Below, piece by piece: positions 34,718-42,967 of a stretch of DNA of 49,474 nt. Origin of the DNA: Taibaiella chishuiensis (lineage in GTDB: Bacteria; Bacteroidota; Bacteroidia; Chitinophagales; Chitinophagaceae); NCBI RefSeq assembly GCF_003014535.1, contig NZ_PYGD01000017.1, positions 1-49,474 of the forward strand, in the 5' to 3' direction. Below the pieces are notes generated by a model. That model was not told where the DNA came from and did not search any database. It saw nothing but the letters and a program-made list of their open reading frames with translations. Position numbers and translations under genes: made by a program. The stretch's first letter is position 1; each line of letters begins with the position of its first letter.

Positions 34718-34725
34718 TATATTTG
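34718..34725 (+). promoter_or_regulatory. Candidate -7 element of the secreted-protein pair
   Basis: TATATTTG matches TAnnTTTG, in an AT-rich stretch 25 bp before the ATG at 34750. No good TTTG at -33. Confidence 0.45.
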
Positions 34726-34749
34726 TTTGTTCCTAAAAATTACACTGGT

Positions 34750-35208
34750 ATGAAGAAGTATATATTGTTAATTGTATCTGCTTTTGCTTTTTCTGCTGCA
34801 AGGTCGCAAACAAATCACGTCCAGATCTGCAGTTCCCGTTCCTGCGATGTCTATATCGTGCTCTTTGCCGGCCTTTGCCAAAATCCCGGGTATAAAATTC
34901 TTTCTGATACCATCCGCGTAACCCCGGGCACCAATAAAAATGAATACCTTACAGGCGGTACCCTTGGTTGGCATGGCCCCATTTTCCCGGGTTACGGCAT
35001 TACCGGTTTGCGGGTTTATTCCGACGATCCATCGTCGGGCTGCAGTACACTTACCTACCAGGATATTATGGCGCCGGTTTCCGGCCCCTTACCCGGTATC
35101 GTCAGTACCCTCATCGCGCCGACCTGCAGCGCGCCTTGTCCGCCGGTGACCGTATTTTTCGAAACTTACTGCAGTACGCCTACCAATAATATTTTCTGTC
35201 TCTGGTAA
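34750..35208 (+). CDS. Small Cys-rich secreted protein, paralogue A
   Basis: 152 aa from ATG 34750 (MKKYILLIVSAFAFSAARSQ, signal peptide); nine further codons upstream are not part of a signal. The mature part carries about eight cysteines and ends with 'CSAPCPPVTVFFETYC', which matches 'CTSCPPINTFFEIYC' of the next gene; 'GITGLRVYSDDPSSGCS' matches 'GIIGVRVYNDYTGCS'. Probably disulfide-stabilised beta protein in the periplasm or outside the cell. No known domain recognised. Confidence 0.75.
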   Translation: MKKYILLIVSAFAFSAARSQTNHVQICSSRSCDVYIVLFAGLCQNPGYKILSDTIRVTPGTNKNEYLTGGTLGWHGPIFPGYGITGLRVYSDDPSSGCSTLTYQDIMAPVSGPLPGIVSTLIAPTCSAPCPPVTVFFETYCSTPTNNIFCLW

Positions 35209-35256
35209 GGAGGCGGGCAAGATCGTACCTAACCATTTTCACCCAAACCAATACCC

Positions 35257-35691
35257 ATGCTTATGAAAAGAGCTCTGCTTACGCTGGCGCTGGCTGCCGG
35301 CGCCCTGTTTACAAAAGCCCAAACGACCACGATGCATGTTCAGAATAGAAATGCCTGTATTGTCGGTTTCCAGTTTATCGGGGGAGACTGTGGTAACACC
35401 CAGTCGGTTACTTATTCCACCATAATCCCTTCGCCTGCCGGGGTAAATACGTCCTGGCCTTTATCCTCTATTCCCTGGATGGGACCGCCGCCTCCCGGTA
35501 TTATCGGGGTACGGGTGTATAATGATTATACCGGATGCAGCCCGGCCTATACCGATATTTTTATACCGACCGGAGGCCCTACGCCTTTGTTCGGTCCGCC
35601 GGTGATCCCTATGTGCACCTCCTGTCCGCCGATTAATACTTTTTTTGAAATTTATTGTGGCCAGCCGGTCAACTATGTAATGTTCTTCTAA
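35257..35691 (+). CDS. Small Cys-rich secreted protein, paralogue B
   Basis: 144 aa (a second ATG at 35263 is equally possible). Signal peptide to about 'LFTKAQ'. Clear paralogue of the preceding gene: same length, a Pro/Gly-rich middle, 'VRVYNDYTGCS' and the C-terminal 'CTSCPPINTFFEIYC' motif. Spacing is 48 bp, so the two are probably co-transcribed and arose by tandem duplication followed by strong divergence. Role unknown. Confidence 0.75.
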   Translation: MLMKRALLTLALAAGALFTKAQTTTMHVQNRNACIVGFQFIGGDCGNTQSVTYSTIIPSPAGVNTSWPLSSIPWMGPPPPGIIGVRVYNDYTGCSPAYTDIFIPTGGPTPLFGPPVIPMCTSCPPINTFFEIYCGQPVNYVMFF

Positions 35692-35716
35692 CCAACTCCT
35701 AACCAAGAGTAACACA

Positions 35717-35740
35717 GAAAGCCCCGCAGAGCGGGGCTTT
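35717..35740. terminator. Bidirectional intrinsic terminator
   Basis: AAAGCCCCGC-aga-GCGGGGCTTT between convergent genes (secreted protein on +, antiporter on -). Confidence 0.88.
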
Positions 35741-35763
35741 CGCCGTAAATTGTAAAGTAGTTT

Positions 35764-37341
35764 TTACTGCATCCTCAGCCGTTCCTCCTCGAGGTCGATC
35801 TGGAATAACTGTTTCCGCACGATATCTTCGTTTACTGCCGGATCTTTATTGTATTCGACGACGTATTGACGCTGGCTTTCGAGCAGTTCTATAAAGATGG
35901 CTTTCGTGTCGCCGGTCATCCAGCTGTCGTTGGAAGCTTTCATTTTCTCTTCCCAGTGCTGCAGCAGCAATTGCAAGCCGGCATGATGCTCATTGTCGTT
36001 TTCGTACCGTGCTCTCAGGAACTGGAGCGAGTGCTCTTTAAGGCCTTTCCGTAGTTTTTGTAATGCTACTTCCTCCGGCTCGTCGGTATAGCCATCGAAC
36101 AGGCGGCCATACCGGATAAGATAGGGTAGTGTAAGCCCCTGTACCAGCAGGGTAAGCAGGATAACTATAAAAGTGATAAACAAGATCAGGTTGCGGTGCG
36201 GGAAAGCGGTACCGTCGGACAGGGTTACCGGTATAGCCAGTGCGGCCGCCAGCGAAACCACGCCGCGCATACCGGTCCAGCCCAGCAATATCGGCATCAG
36301 CAGCCGTCTGCGCCTGGTGCCGGGCGGAACCACGCCTGGCCTGAAGATAATTGTAGCCAGCATGGCGGCATAGGAACTGATGATCCGGGCTACGATCAAT
36401 ATACCGGTAACCAGCAGTCCATATTGAATAGCCGTACGCAGCGGTATACCATTGGCCCGCAGGCCCTCAACGATCTCGGGCAGGTCGAGCCCGATCAGCA
36501 GGAACACGATGCCGTTAAGGATGAAGACGAAACTCTCCCAGACGCTGAAGCCCCGGATACGGCTGGTGCTGCTTAAAAAAGCCAGCCGCCTGTTGGCCAT
36601 AAACAGGCCGCCGCTCACTACGGCCAGTACGCCCGAACTGTGACATTGTTCGGCCGCCCAGTACAGCAAATAAGGTTCGATAAGGGTAAGAGCAATATCC
36701 GAAGGGGCATCGGTAGGCAGTCGCCGGTGCGCCTGTACAAAGAGCCAGCCCAGCAGGAGGCCGATACCCACACCGCCGATCACCATCCAGAGGAAGGTAA
36801 GCGCGGCCTGGTGCCAGATAAACTGCCCGGTGCCTACCGCTACCAGCGCAAACCGGAAAATGATGAGGGAAGAGGCGTCGTTCAACAGGCTTTCTCCTTC
36901 TAAAACGGCCACGGTAGATTTGGGTACTTTTACAAAACTCATAATGGCCCCGGTGCTTACCGCATCGGGCGGCGAAACGATACCGCCCAACAGGAAACCC
37001 AACGCGATGGTAAAACCGGGTAGAAAATAATTGGTAACGACCGCTACGGATAAAGCCGTAAAGAACACGACGAGAAAAGCAAAACTGCCGATGATGCGCC
37101 ACCATTTTTTCATTTCTTTAAAGGAAATGGACCAGGAGGCTTCAAACAGCAAGGGGGGCAGGAACAGGAAAAAGATCAGGTCAGGGTTGATCTTAACTGC
37201 CGGCAATCCGGGTATAAAGCTTACAAGCAATCCGGCGACAACCAGCAGGATGGGGTAGGCCACCTTCAGCTTTTTGGCCAGCATCCCCAGGAGCACAATG
37301 GCTGCGATCATGGCCAGGAAAAAAGGTAAAATGGTATGCAT
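35764..37341 (-). CDS. Na+/H+ antiporter, CPA1 family, with cytoplasmic tail
   Basis: 525 aa. Twelve or so membrane helices in the first ~400 residues, with 'GGIVSPPDAVSTGAIM' and 'EGESLLNDASSLIIF' ion-site signatures, and 'FFLFLPPLLFEASW'. Unlike the paralogue at 29600 it keeps a ~110-residue hydrophilic tail ('EPEEVALQKLRKGLKEHSL...EERLRMQ'), resembling the C-terminal regulatory helix region of NhaP/YjcE-type exchangers. It exchanges Na+ or K+ for H+ in the inner membrane. 245 bp upstream contain no further gene. Confidence 0.94.
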   Translation of the reverse strand: MHTILPFFLAMIAAIVLLGMLAKKLKVAYPILLVVAGLLVSFIPGLPAVKINPDLIFFLFLPPLLFEASWSISFKEMKKWWRIIGSFAFLVVFFTALSVAVVTNYFLPGFTIALGFLLGGIVSPPDAVSTGAIMSFVKVPKSTVAVLEGESLLNDASSLIIFRFALVAVGTGQFIWHQAALTFLWMVIGGVGIGLLLGWLFVQAHRRLPTDAPSDIALTLIEPYLLYWAAEQCHSSGVLAVVSGGLFMANRRLAFLSSTSRIRGFSVWESFVFILNGIVFLLIGLDLPEIVEGLRANGIPLRTAIQYGLLVTGILIVARIISSYAAMLATIIFRPGVVPPGTRRRRLLMPILLGWTGMRGVVSLAAALAIPVTLSDGTAFPHRNLILFITFIVILLTLLVQGLTLPYLIRYGRLFDGYTDEPEEVALQKLRKGLKEHSLQFLRARYENDNEHHAGLQLLLQHWEEKMKASNDSWMTGDTKAIFIELLESQRQYVVEYNKDPAVNEDIVRKQLFQIDLEEERLRMQ

Positions 37342-37586
37342 GGTACAGCTTTTGGATAAAGAGTAAAATAAAATATTATTATTGATTATTGTATAAACTG
37401 CTGCGGGCTGCTCTGTTAATCTATGTAAAAACCATATGCAGGACGCAAAATAATAAATAGCCCTCTTGCGTATTTTAAGTTTTTTTAAACACGGTCGTAT
37501 CCTGGTTATGCCTGGCTTTTAATCCCTAATTTGCGCCGGCTTTTACAACGTACATACACATTAAAGAGAAAGCCGGAACCGGAATT

Positions 37587-38885
37587 ATGAAAAGAACACT
37601 TCCCCTGATGATATTGCTGGCGACCCTTACTGCGGGCCCGCAACAAACCTTTGCCGGCAAAGGCAAAACGACTCAGGAATTATTAACCGCGGCAACCATT
37701 GCCCGGGAAACCGACCTGATTTACGACAAACTGGTAACGATCAGGCGGGATCTGCATGCGAATCCCGAACTGGCGGGAAATGAAAAACGCACCCAGGATG
37801 TTATCAAACGGTATTTATCAGACCTGGGCCTCGAGGTGCAAACGGGGACCTACGGGCACAGCGTTATCGGCATCCTGAAAGGAGGTAAGAAAGGGAAAAA
37901 GATCGCCTGGCGCTCCGATATGGATGCTTTACCCAATGACTTTGCCGACGAAGAAACCTTCCGCTCGGTGATGAAGGGCGTACAGCATGGTTGCGGTCAC
38001 GATGTACATATGACGGTAGCCCTGGGTATAGCCGAAGTGCTGTCGCGGCATAAGGCATCCTTGGCGGGAACGGTTTATTTTATATTCCAGCCGGAGGAGG
38101 AAACCTTTGCCGGCGCCAAAAATATGGTAGACCATGGCCTGCTGTCAACGATACAACCCGACGAAATCTACGGTTTGCATGTAACCCCCTTACCGGCAGG
38201 AAAGATTATGGTCAAGCCCGGTGAGGTATTTGCCTACCAGCGCCAGGTAAGGATTGAACTGAAAAATGAATTGACCAAAGACGAGGCCAAAGCCCTCGCG
38301 GGGCAAATCCGGTCTGCACTGGTCCGTTCGGTAAAAGGTAGTAAACCCTGGGAAATACAGCAGATCAGCGATCCGGTTACCGGCCTGGCCAGTACAAATA
38401 CCATATTCAGGGATTACCTGATCATGGACGAACGTTTCCATATCCGTTCCGATAAGGACAGGCTTTTTTTAGAAGCCTATTTATACGAGACCGATCCACA
38501 ACAGCTGGAGCGGATCCTTCCGCGTATTCAAGCGCTGATCGGCGAAGGGCCATACAAAGACAAACTGCTCGCTGTTTCCTATATACAGGGAAATCCGACG
38601 GTTATTAATGACAAAGAACTCACGGGTAAAGCAATAGCGGTATTGCAAAATTGTTGTGGTAATGACGTGTTGTTGCCGGATTATGGCCTGGTACCGTTTT
38701 TTAATGACGACTTCGCTTACTTCCAGCAAAAAGTACCCGGTGTTTATTTTTTCCTGGGGGGCTCTGATGTGGGAAAAGGCATCGTGGCCATGAACCATGC
38801 GCCTGGTTTTCGCGTAGCCGAAGAAAGCATCAGGACTGGCGTTAATCGTTTTGCCACCTTATTGGCAGAACGATTAAAACCTTAA
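37587..38885 (+). CDS. M20-family amidohydrolase/carboxypeptidase, exported
   Basis: 432 aa with a signal peptide (about 1-23, ending QTFAG). Metallopeptidase fold: 'IRRDLHANPELAGNE', the metal-site segment 'MKGVQHGCGHDVHMTVALG' (Cys, His, Asp, His), 'FQPEEETFAGAKNM' with the catalytic Glu pair, and 'YGLHVTPLPAGKI'. This is the HipO/AbgB-like branch that removes N-acyl groups from amino acids or cleaves aminoacyl conjugates; the substrate is unknown. A terminator follows. Confidence 0.92.
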   Translation: MKRTLPLMILLATLTAGPQQTFAGKGKTTQELLTAATIARETDLIYDKLVTIRRDLHANPELAGNEKRTQDVIKRYLSDLGLEVQTGTYGHSVIGILKGGKKGKKIAWRSDMDALPNDFADEETFRSVMKGVQHGCGHDVHMTVALGIAEVLSRHKASLAGTVYFIFQPEEETFAGAKNMVDHGLLSTIQPDEIYGLHVTPLPAGKIMVKPGEVFAYQRQVRIELKNELTKDEAKALAGQIRSALVRSVKGSKPWEIQQISDPVTGLASTNTIFRDYLIMDERFHIRSDKDRLFLEAYLYETDPQQLERILPRIQALIGEGPYKDKLLAVSYIQGNPTVINDKELTGKAIAVLQNCCGNDVLLPDYGLVPFFNDDFAYFQQKVPGVYFFLGGSDVGKGIVAMNHAPGFRVAEESIRTGVNRFATLLAERLKP

Positions 38886-38905
38886 TTAAACACATAAGCA
38901 TATAC

Positions 38906-38931
38906 GGGGCTGAGCGATCAGCCCCTTTTTT
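38906..38931 (+). terminator. Intrinsic terminator after the amidohydrolase
   Basis: GGGGCTGA-gcga-TCAGCCCC followed by TTTTTT. Confidence 0.92.
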
Positions 38932-39079
38932 AATTGCGGTAGTGCTGCTGCTTACCTGTAAAGATTGACCTGGTACGCCCGGGCAAACTCAACTTTTAAC
39001 CCGCGTATTCGGAAGTCTGCAGGGTTAGGGGTATATTTGAATGGGCGGTAGCCAACAAAAGCGCATAATAAATAACAAC

Positions 39080-39592
39080 ATGGAGGGTATAACATATATC
39101 AGGCAGTTTATAGACGAGCCCGCAGCATTATTTGAACTGTTGACCCGGGTGGTAATATGGGACGAACGTATGGCGGCCCGTAAAACGGCGAGTTTTGGTA
39201 AAGCCTATAACTATTCCCAGATTGCGTATCCTTACCAGGAATTTCTGCCGGAACTCAACGCGATCATTAAACAGTTAAAACCGTTGACCGGCTTTGAACC
39301 CAATAATTGCCTGATCAATTATTATATAGACGGGAAATCGAAAATGGGCTATCATTCCGACCAGACAGACATTTTAGAAACCGGGACGGGTATTGCGATC
39401 GTCTCTGTGGGGGCGACAAGAATGCTGAACTTCAGGAATATTGAAGATCCTGCGCAAACCCTGGCTTACGAGTTAACCGCGGGCAGCCTGGTTTATATGA
39501 CCCAGGAAATACAGGCGGCCTGGCAACATGCCATTCCGAAATCTGATACCGAAGCGGGGCGGATCAGCCTGACTTTCCGGCAAATGCTTTGA
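39080..39592 (+). CDS. alkB: AlkB-like 2-oxoglutarate/Fe(II) dioxygenase
   Basis: 170 aa from ATG 39080 (MEGITYIRQFIDEP); 13 extra codons upstream do not fit the family. Iron ligands His92 and Asp94 (YHSDQTD) and His150 (WQHAIPK), 2-oxoglutarate-binding Arg161 with Arg167 (RISLTFR), and Tyr/Asn in 'CLINYYIDG'. Members repair alkylated bases by oxidative demethylation; it is the ALKBH2/3-like short form. The stop codon lies inside the first unit of a 22-bp tandem duplication. Confidence 0.9.
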   Translation: MEGITYIRQFIDEPAALFELLTRVVIWDERMAARKTASFGKAYNYSQIAYPYQEFLPELNAIIKQLKPLTGFEPNNCLINYYIDGKSKMGYHSDQTDILETGTGIAIVSVGATRMLNFRNIEDPAQTLAYELTAGSLVYMTQEIQAAWQHAIPKSDTEAGRISLTFRQML

Positions 39593-39633
39593 GGATATAT
39601 CTCTTGCTTAATGAGGATATATCTCTTGCTTAA
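39590..39633. repeat. Perfect 22-bp tandem duplication over the alkB stop
   Basis: Unit tgaggatatatctcttgctt + aa, copies at 39590-39611 and 39612-39633 with no mismatch. The first copy supplies the TGA stop of alkB; the junction creates ATG (39611) that opens the 76-codon frame that follows. Confidence 0.97.
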
Positions 39634-39841
39634 TATTAAAACAAACCCGGAATTCCGGATAGAAATCAATTACCAGGGCTGGGATGATCAAACGGAAATA
39701 TACCGTGTTGACATTGCTATGCCTTTAGTGAAGCTCTTTGAAATATGGGTTGCAAAATGTACCCCTGTACTTGGTATAGGTTTTAACGCAGCTTCCTCCT
39801 GGCTCCCGGAATGTGCACAGTGGAAAATAAATAACTGTTGA
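39611..39841 (+). CDS. Doubtful 76-codon ORF
   Basis: Begins at the ATG made by the duplication junction (MRIYLLLN...) and ends INNC. The amino-acid composition is protein-like ('EIYRVDIAMPLVKLFEIW'), but no domain is recognised and the neighbourhood turns AT-rich. It may be a fragment of a lost gene rather than an active one. Confidence 0.3.
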   Translation: MRIYLLLNIKTNPEFRIEINYQGWDDQTEIYRVDIAMPLVKLFEIWVAKCTPVLGIGFNAASSWLPECAQWKINNC

Positions 39842-39920
39842 AGCAGGGAAGCAACGAAAGAAAAATATATTTATATTTTCATTATATAAAAACTTTATAA
39901 AAAATGGTGATATACTAGTA

Positions 39921-40055
39921 ATGGTTATTCCATTTTTTATAGTAGTCAAGGTTGCGGGAGCAATCTACTACGCAGTTGATATATTAGAAAAAGTATTAGT
40001 GATCGTTACTATATGCCGTATGGTCCGCATATGGTGGCGCAAGAAAACGAGATAA
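39921..40055 (+). CDS. Doubtful 44-aa hydrophobic ORF
   Basis: Starts MVIPFFIVVKVAG, is hydrophobic over most of its length (about 2-32) and ends in a basic tail WWRKKTR. This is the layout of small membrane peptides and type I toxin-like proteins. A different frame over the same DNA (40013-40120, 35 codons, starting MPYGPHMVAQENE) is also protein-like, so one or both may be remnants. It lies in an AT-rich stretch (~39840-39920) unlike its surroundings. No Shine-Dalgarno. Confidence 0.25.
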   Translation: MVIPFFIVVKVAGAIYYAVDILEKVLVIVTICRMVRIWWRKKTR

Positions 40056-40130
40056 TCGTGGTGCATGAAAATGGGTTCATGCTTAAATTCCAGAGAACCA
40101 TATCGGGATGCCTGTTATAATACTGTTCGT

Positions 40131-40155
40131 TGTTCGTAGTGTGTAGCTACGAACA
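40131..40155. repeat. Short inverted repeat
   Basis: TGTTCGTAG-N7-CTACGAACA, a 9-bp perfect dyad in the intergenic region before the tRNA-Leu terminator. Confidence 0.6.
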
Positions 40156-40159
40156 GCGT

Positions 40160-40198
40160 TCAAAAAGAAAAAGGGCTGTTCTTAAAGAACAACCCTTT
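40160..40198 (-). terminator. Intrinsic terminator of tRNA-Leu
   Basis: On the minus strand AAGGGTTGTTCTT/AAGAACAGCCCTT with one G-U pair, then TTTTTCTTTTT. The same stem on the + strand would hold a C-A mismatch, so it belongs to the minus-strand tRNA. Confidence 0.8.
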
Positions 40199-40203
40199 CC
40201 GTG

Positions 40204-40288
40204 TGCGGCAGAGGAGATTCGAACTCCCACGCCCATGACAGGCGCTACCACCTCAAAGTAGTGCGTCTACCAGTTTCGCCACCGCCGC
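40204..40288 (-). tRNA. tRNA-Leu (anticodon GAG)
   Basis: 85-nt class II tRNA. Acceptor GCGGCGG pairs with CTGCCGC (one G-U), discriminator A. Anticodon stem CTACT/GGTAG with loop TTGAGGT gives GAG, reading CUC/CUU. A long variable arm (GCGCCTGTCATGGGCGT region) and T-arm GGGAGTTCGAATCTCC are present. CCA is not encoded. A candidate promoter precedes it: TTTG (40330-40327), 20 bp, CAACTTTG (40306-40299) on the minus strand. Confidence 0.95.
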
Positions 40289-40491
40289 TTGAGGGCTGCA
40301 AAGTTGTTATTTTTTTTCTGAACGGACAAATATTTTTGCATCTTTTTCTGATTTTCTTTTTTTTAGCTGCCTGGTGCTCATGGAGAAGAGGTATCTCCGA
40401 AAATAAAACCGCCCGGCGGTTCCGGTTTTCATACTATTCCGGTCCTGTCCCCGTTATGGAAAAGATTGATTTCAATTCAAAATAAATTCAT

Positions 40492-40499
40492 TATTTTTG
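40492..40499 (+). promoter_or_regulatory. Candidate -7 element of the bamD operon
   Basis: TATTTTTG fits TAnnTTTG and lies only 8 bp before the bamD ATG; if used, the transcript would be leaderless or nearly so. Confidence 0.4.
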
Positions 40500-40507
40500 C
40501 ACTCCTT

Positions 40508-41317
40508 ATGCGGAAAATTTCAATTTTTATTCCCGTAATTATTATCCTGCTCAGCTCATGCGCCAGCCAGCACGAAAAAGTGCTGAGAAGCAAGGACGTT
40601 AATTATAAGCTGACCAAGGCCAACGAGTACTACGACCAGAAAAAGTGGTATAAGGCGAATGAGCTCTATGAGATACTGATGCCCTCGATGCGCGGAACCA
40701 AAAATTACGAAGAGCTTTACTATCGTTACTGCTATTCTTTTTACAACCAGAAGGACTATATCAGCGCCTCTTACCAGTTCAAAAACTTTACCGAGAATTT
40801 CCCGAAAAGTCCGCGTGCCGACGAGTGCGAGTTTATGCATGCCGTTTGCCTGTTTAAGGATTCTCCCAAATATCCCCTCGATCAGTCCAATACCATCAAG
40901 GCTATGGAGGCATTACAGACTTATGTAACTACCCATCCGGAGTCTAAAAACCTGACGGAGGCCAATAACGATATCGATATCTGCCGGGCCAAGATCGAAC
41001 TGAAAGATAGTAAAGCGGCTCTGCTTTATTATAACCTGGGTCAGTACAAAGCTGCTTCAGTGGCCTATAAGGCGCTTATCCAGGCTTATCCCGAATCCAA
41101 AACGCTGGATCTCTATCAATATATGGTCATCAAAGCATATTACGAATATGCTGATGCCAGTATAAAAAGTAAACAGGAAGAACGCTTCGCCGAAGCCGTA
41201 AATGCCTATACCGAACTGGTAGATTATTCTCCGCATTCTTCTTACCTTAAAGACGCGGAAAAGCTGTATACAGCATCACAAAACCACATAAAACAATTAC
41301 GCAATGAGCACAAATAA
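40508..41317 (+). CDS. bamD: Outer-membrane assembly lipoprotein BamD
   Basis: 269 aa from ATG 40508 (MRKISIFIPVIIILLSSC); the lipobox LLSSC puts the acylated Cys at 18, and the earlier in-frame codons do not add to it. TPR repeats fill the mature part ('ANEYYDQKKWYKANELYEIL', 'KAASVAYKALIQAYPES'). BamD is an essential partner of BamA in inserting outer-membrane beta-barrels. Overlaps rpoZ by 14 bp at the start of a run also seen in other Bacteroidota. Confidence 0.95.
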   Translation: MRKISIFIPVIIILLSSCASQHEKVLRSKDVNYKLTKANEYYDQKKWYKANELYEILMPSMRGTKNYEELYYRYCYSFYNQKDYISASYQFKNFTENFPKSPRADECEFMHAVCLFKDSPKYPLDQSNTIKAMEALQTYVTTHPESKNLTEANNDIDICRAKIELKDSKAALLYYNLGQYKAASVAYKALIQAYPESKTLDLYQYMVIKAYYEYADASIKSKQEERFAEAVNAYTELVDYSPHSSYLKDAEKLYTASQNHIKQLRNEHK

Positions 41318-41633
41318 AAAAATGGTTTCTTCCCTGAACCCGCTGATCGAAACACGTGATGTAATTGCCGTTAAGAACAAGACCGGCAATATTTATGAAA
41401 GCATTGTTGTAGCTTCAAAGCGCGCCAACCAGATCAATATCAGTATGAAAGAGGAATTGCACCGCAAACTGGACGATTTCGCCAACCATACCGACTCCCT
41501 GGAAGAAGTTCACGAAAACAAAGAGCAGATCGAGATCTCCCGCTTTTATGAGCGTATGGCCAATCCCGTACTGCAGTCGCTGAACGAGTTCATGAACGAT
41601 AAGATCTATTATCGTAAGAAAGACCAGGAATAA
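41304..41633 (+). CDS. rpoZ: RNA polymerase omega subunit
   Basis: 109 aa, Bacteroidota-type omega (RpoZ/RPB6-like): 'RDVIAVKNKTGNIYESIVVASKRANQINISMKEELHRKLDDFANH' contains the conserved helix pair that binds the beta-prime C-terminus. Stabilises RNA polymerase assembly. Translationally coupled to bamD by a 14-bp overlap. Confidence 0.93.
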   Translation: MSTNKKMVSSLNPLIETRDVIAVKNKTGNIYESIVVASKRANQINISMKEELHRKLDDFANHTDSLEEVHENKEQIEISRFYERMANPVLQSLNEFMNDKIYYRKKDQE

Positions 41634-41746
41634 TTTGTTGAACCCGCTGATCTGCTTTTTGGCTGTTGTCATCTTGGGATAAAACAACGCAGGTTGTTTC
41701 TTTACCGGGCCTGCCATAGGCTAATTGGCATTTGAGCGATTCTACT

Positions 41747-42967
41747 ATGTCTCTTAAAGACAAAAAGATAATACTTGCCGTCACCGGTAGCATTGCGGCG
41801 TATAAAACGCCGCAATTGGTGCGTTTATTGGTCAAGGCCGGCGCTGAAGTGCAGGTCGTTATGACGGAAGCGGCCAAGGATTTTGTAACACCGCTGGCGC
41901 TCGCCACGGTTTCCACCAAAGAGGTATTTTACGCCGTAAGCAATGGTGCGCACTGGAATAATCATGTGCACCTGGGCCGTTGGGCCGATGTGTTGCTGGT
42001 TGCTCCCTGTACCGCCAATACCCTGGCCAAAATGGCGCAGGGGCTTTGCGACAATATGGTACAGGCCATTTATCTTTCGGCTGCCTGCCCGGTTGTGTTT
42101 GCCCCGGCTATGGACGAGGATATGTGGCTGCACCCGGCTACCAGGGCCAATGTACAACAGCTGCAATCCTACGGGCATCACCTGATCCCGGTGGAAAGCG
42201 GTCCGTTGGCCAGCGGGCTTACAGGGCCGGGACGTATGGCCGAACCCGAAACGATCGCAGCCTGGCTGGAACACTTTTTTGCACCGGAACAGCAGCCGGT
42301 TGCCATTCCCCCGAATACCAAAGCCCTGATTACTGCGGGCCCTACATACGAAGCCATCGATCCTGTACGTTTTATCGGTAATTTTTCGACCGGTAAGATG
42401 GGTATTGCCCTGGCGGAAGCCCTGGCGGAACGCGGAATACCCGTGGATCTTGTACTGGGGCCCAGCAAAGAAAGTACACAGCACCCGCTCATCACGACGC
42501 ATAAAGTGGTAAGCGCCCGGGAGATGTATGATGCCTGCGAACGGCTTTTCCCTGAGGCGGCTATTTCGATATTATCCGCTGCAGTGGCCGATTTCAGGCC
42601 GCAGGAAGCAGCTGCGGAGAAGATCAAGAAAGGCAGTGAGGACACCATGCAGCTTACCCTGGTAAAGAACCCGGACATTCTCGCACACCTGGGCGCCATA
42701 AAAAATGCCGGGCAGACGGTGGTTGGTTTTGCGCTGGAAACAAACAATGAACTCGAACACGCGCTGAAAAAGCTGAAAGCTAAAAACGCGGACATGATCG
42801 TGCTCAACTCGCTGCAGGAAGCAGGCGCCGGCTTTGGTCATGATACCAATAAAGTGACCCTGTTGTCGGCAGATGGTACGCAAACAGCGCTTCCGTTGCA
42901 ATCGAAAAAGGAAATTGCCAAAAGTATTGTAGATTGCGTACTCGCTTTAAAATATAACAATGCGTAA
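41747..42967 (+). CDS. coaBC: Bifunctional CoaBC (PPC synthetase/decarboxylase)
   Basis: 406 aa from ATG 41747; a TTG five codons earlier is not needed. Coenzyme A synthesis: the CoaB part couples phosphopantothenate and cysteine, the CoaC part (~1-180, flavoprotein, '[18 protein letters not shown]', His75 in '[11 protein letters not shown]') decarboxylates the product. CoaB is C-terminal ('[22 protein letters not shown]', '[21 protein letters not shown]'). At the CoaC active-site loop the usual Cys is replaced by Ser156 ('[15 protein letters not shown]') and PAMN reads PAMD. Confidence 0.95.
   Translation: MSLKDKKIILAVTGSIAAYKTPQLVRLLVKAGAEVQVVMTEAAKDFVTPLALATVSTKEVFYAVSNGAHWNNHVHLGRWADVLLVAPCTANTLAKMAQGLCDNMVQAIYLSAACPVVFAPAMDEDMWLHPATRANVQQLQSYGHHLIPVESGPLASGLTGPGRMAEPETIAAWLEHFFAPEQQPVAIPPNTKALITAGPTYEAIDPVRFIGNFSTGKMGIALAEALAERGIPVDLVLGPSKESTQHPLITTHKVVSAREMYDACERLFPEAAISILSAAVADFRPQEAAAEKIKKGSEDTMQLTLVKNPDILAHLGAIKNAGQTVVGFALETNNELEHALKKLKAKNADMIVLNSLQEAGAGFGHDTNKVTLLSADGTQTALPLQSKKEIAKSIVDCVLALKYNNA

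Noticed and set aside
40201-40485. 94-codon + strand ORF
   Set aside because: It reads across the antisense of tRNA-Leu(GAG).
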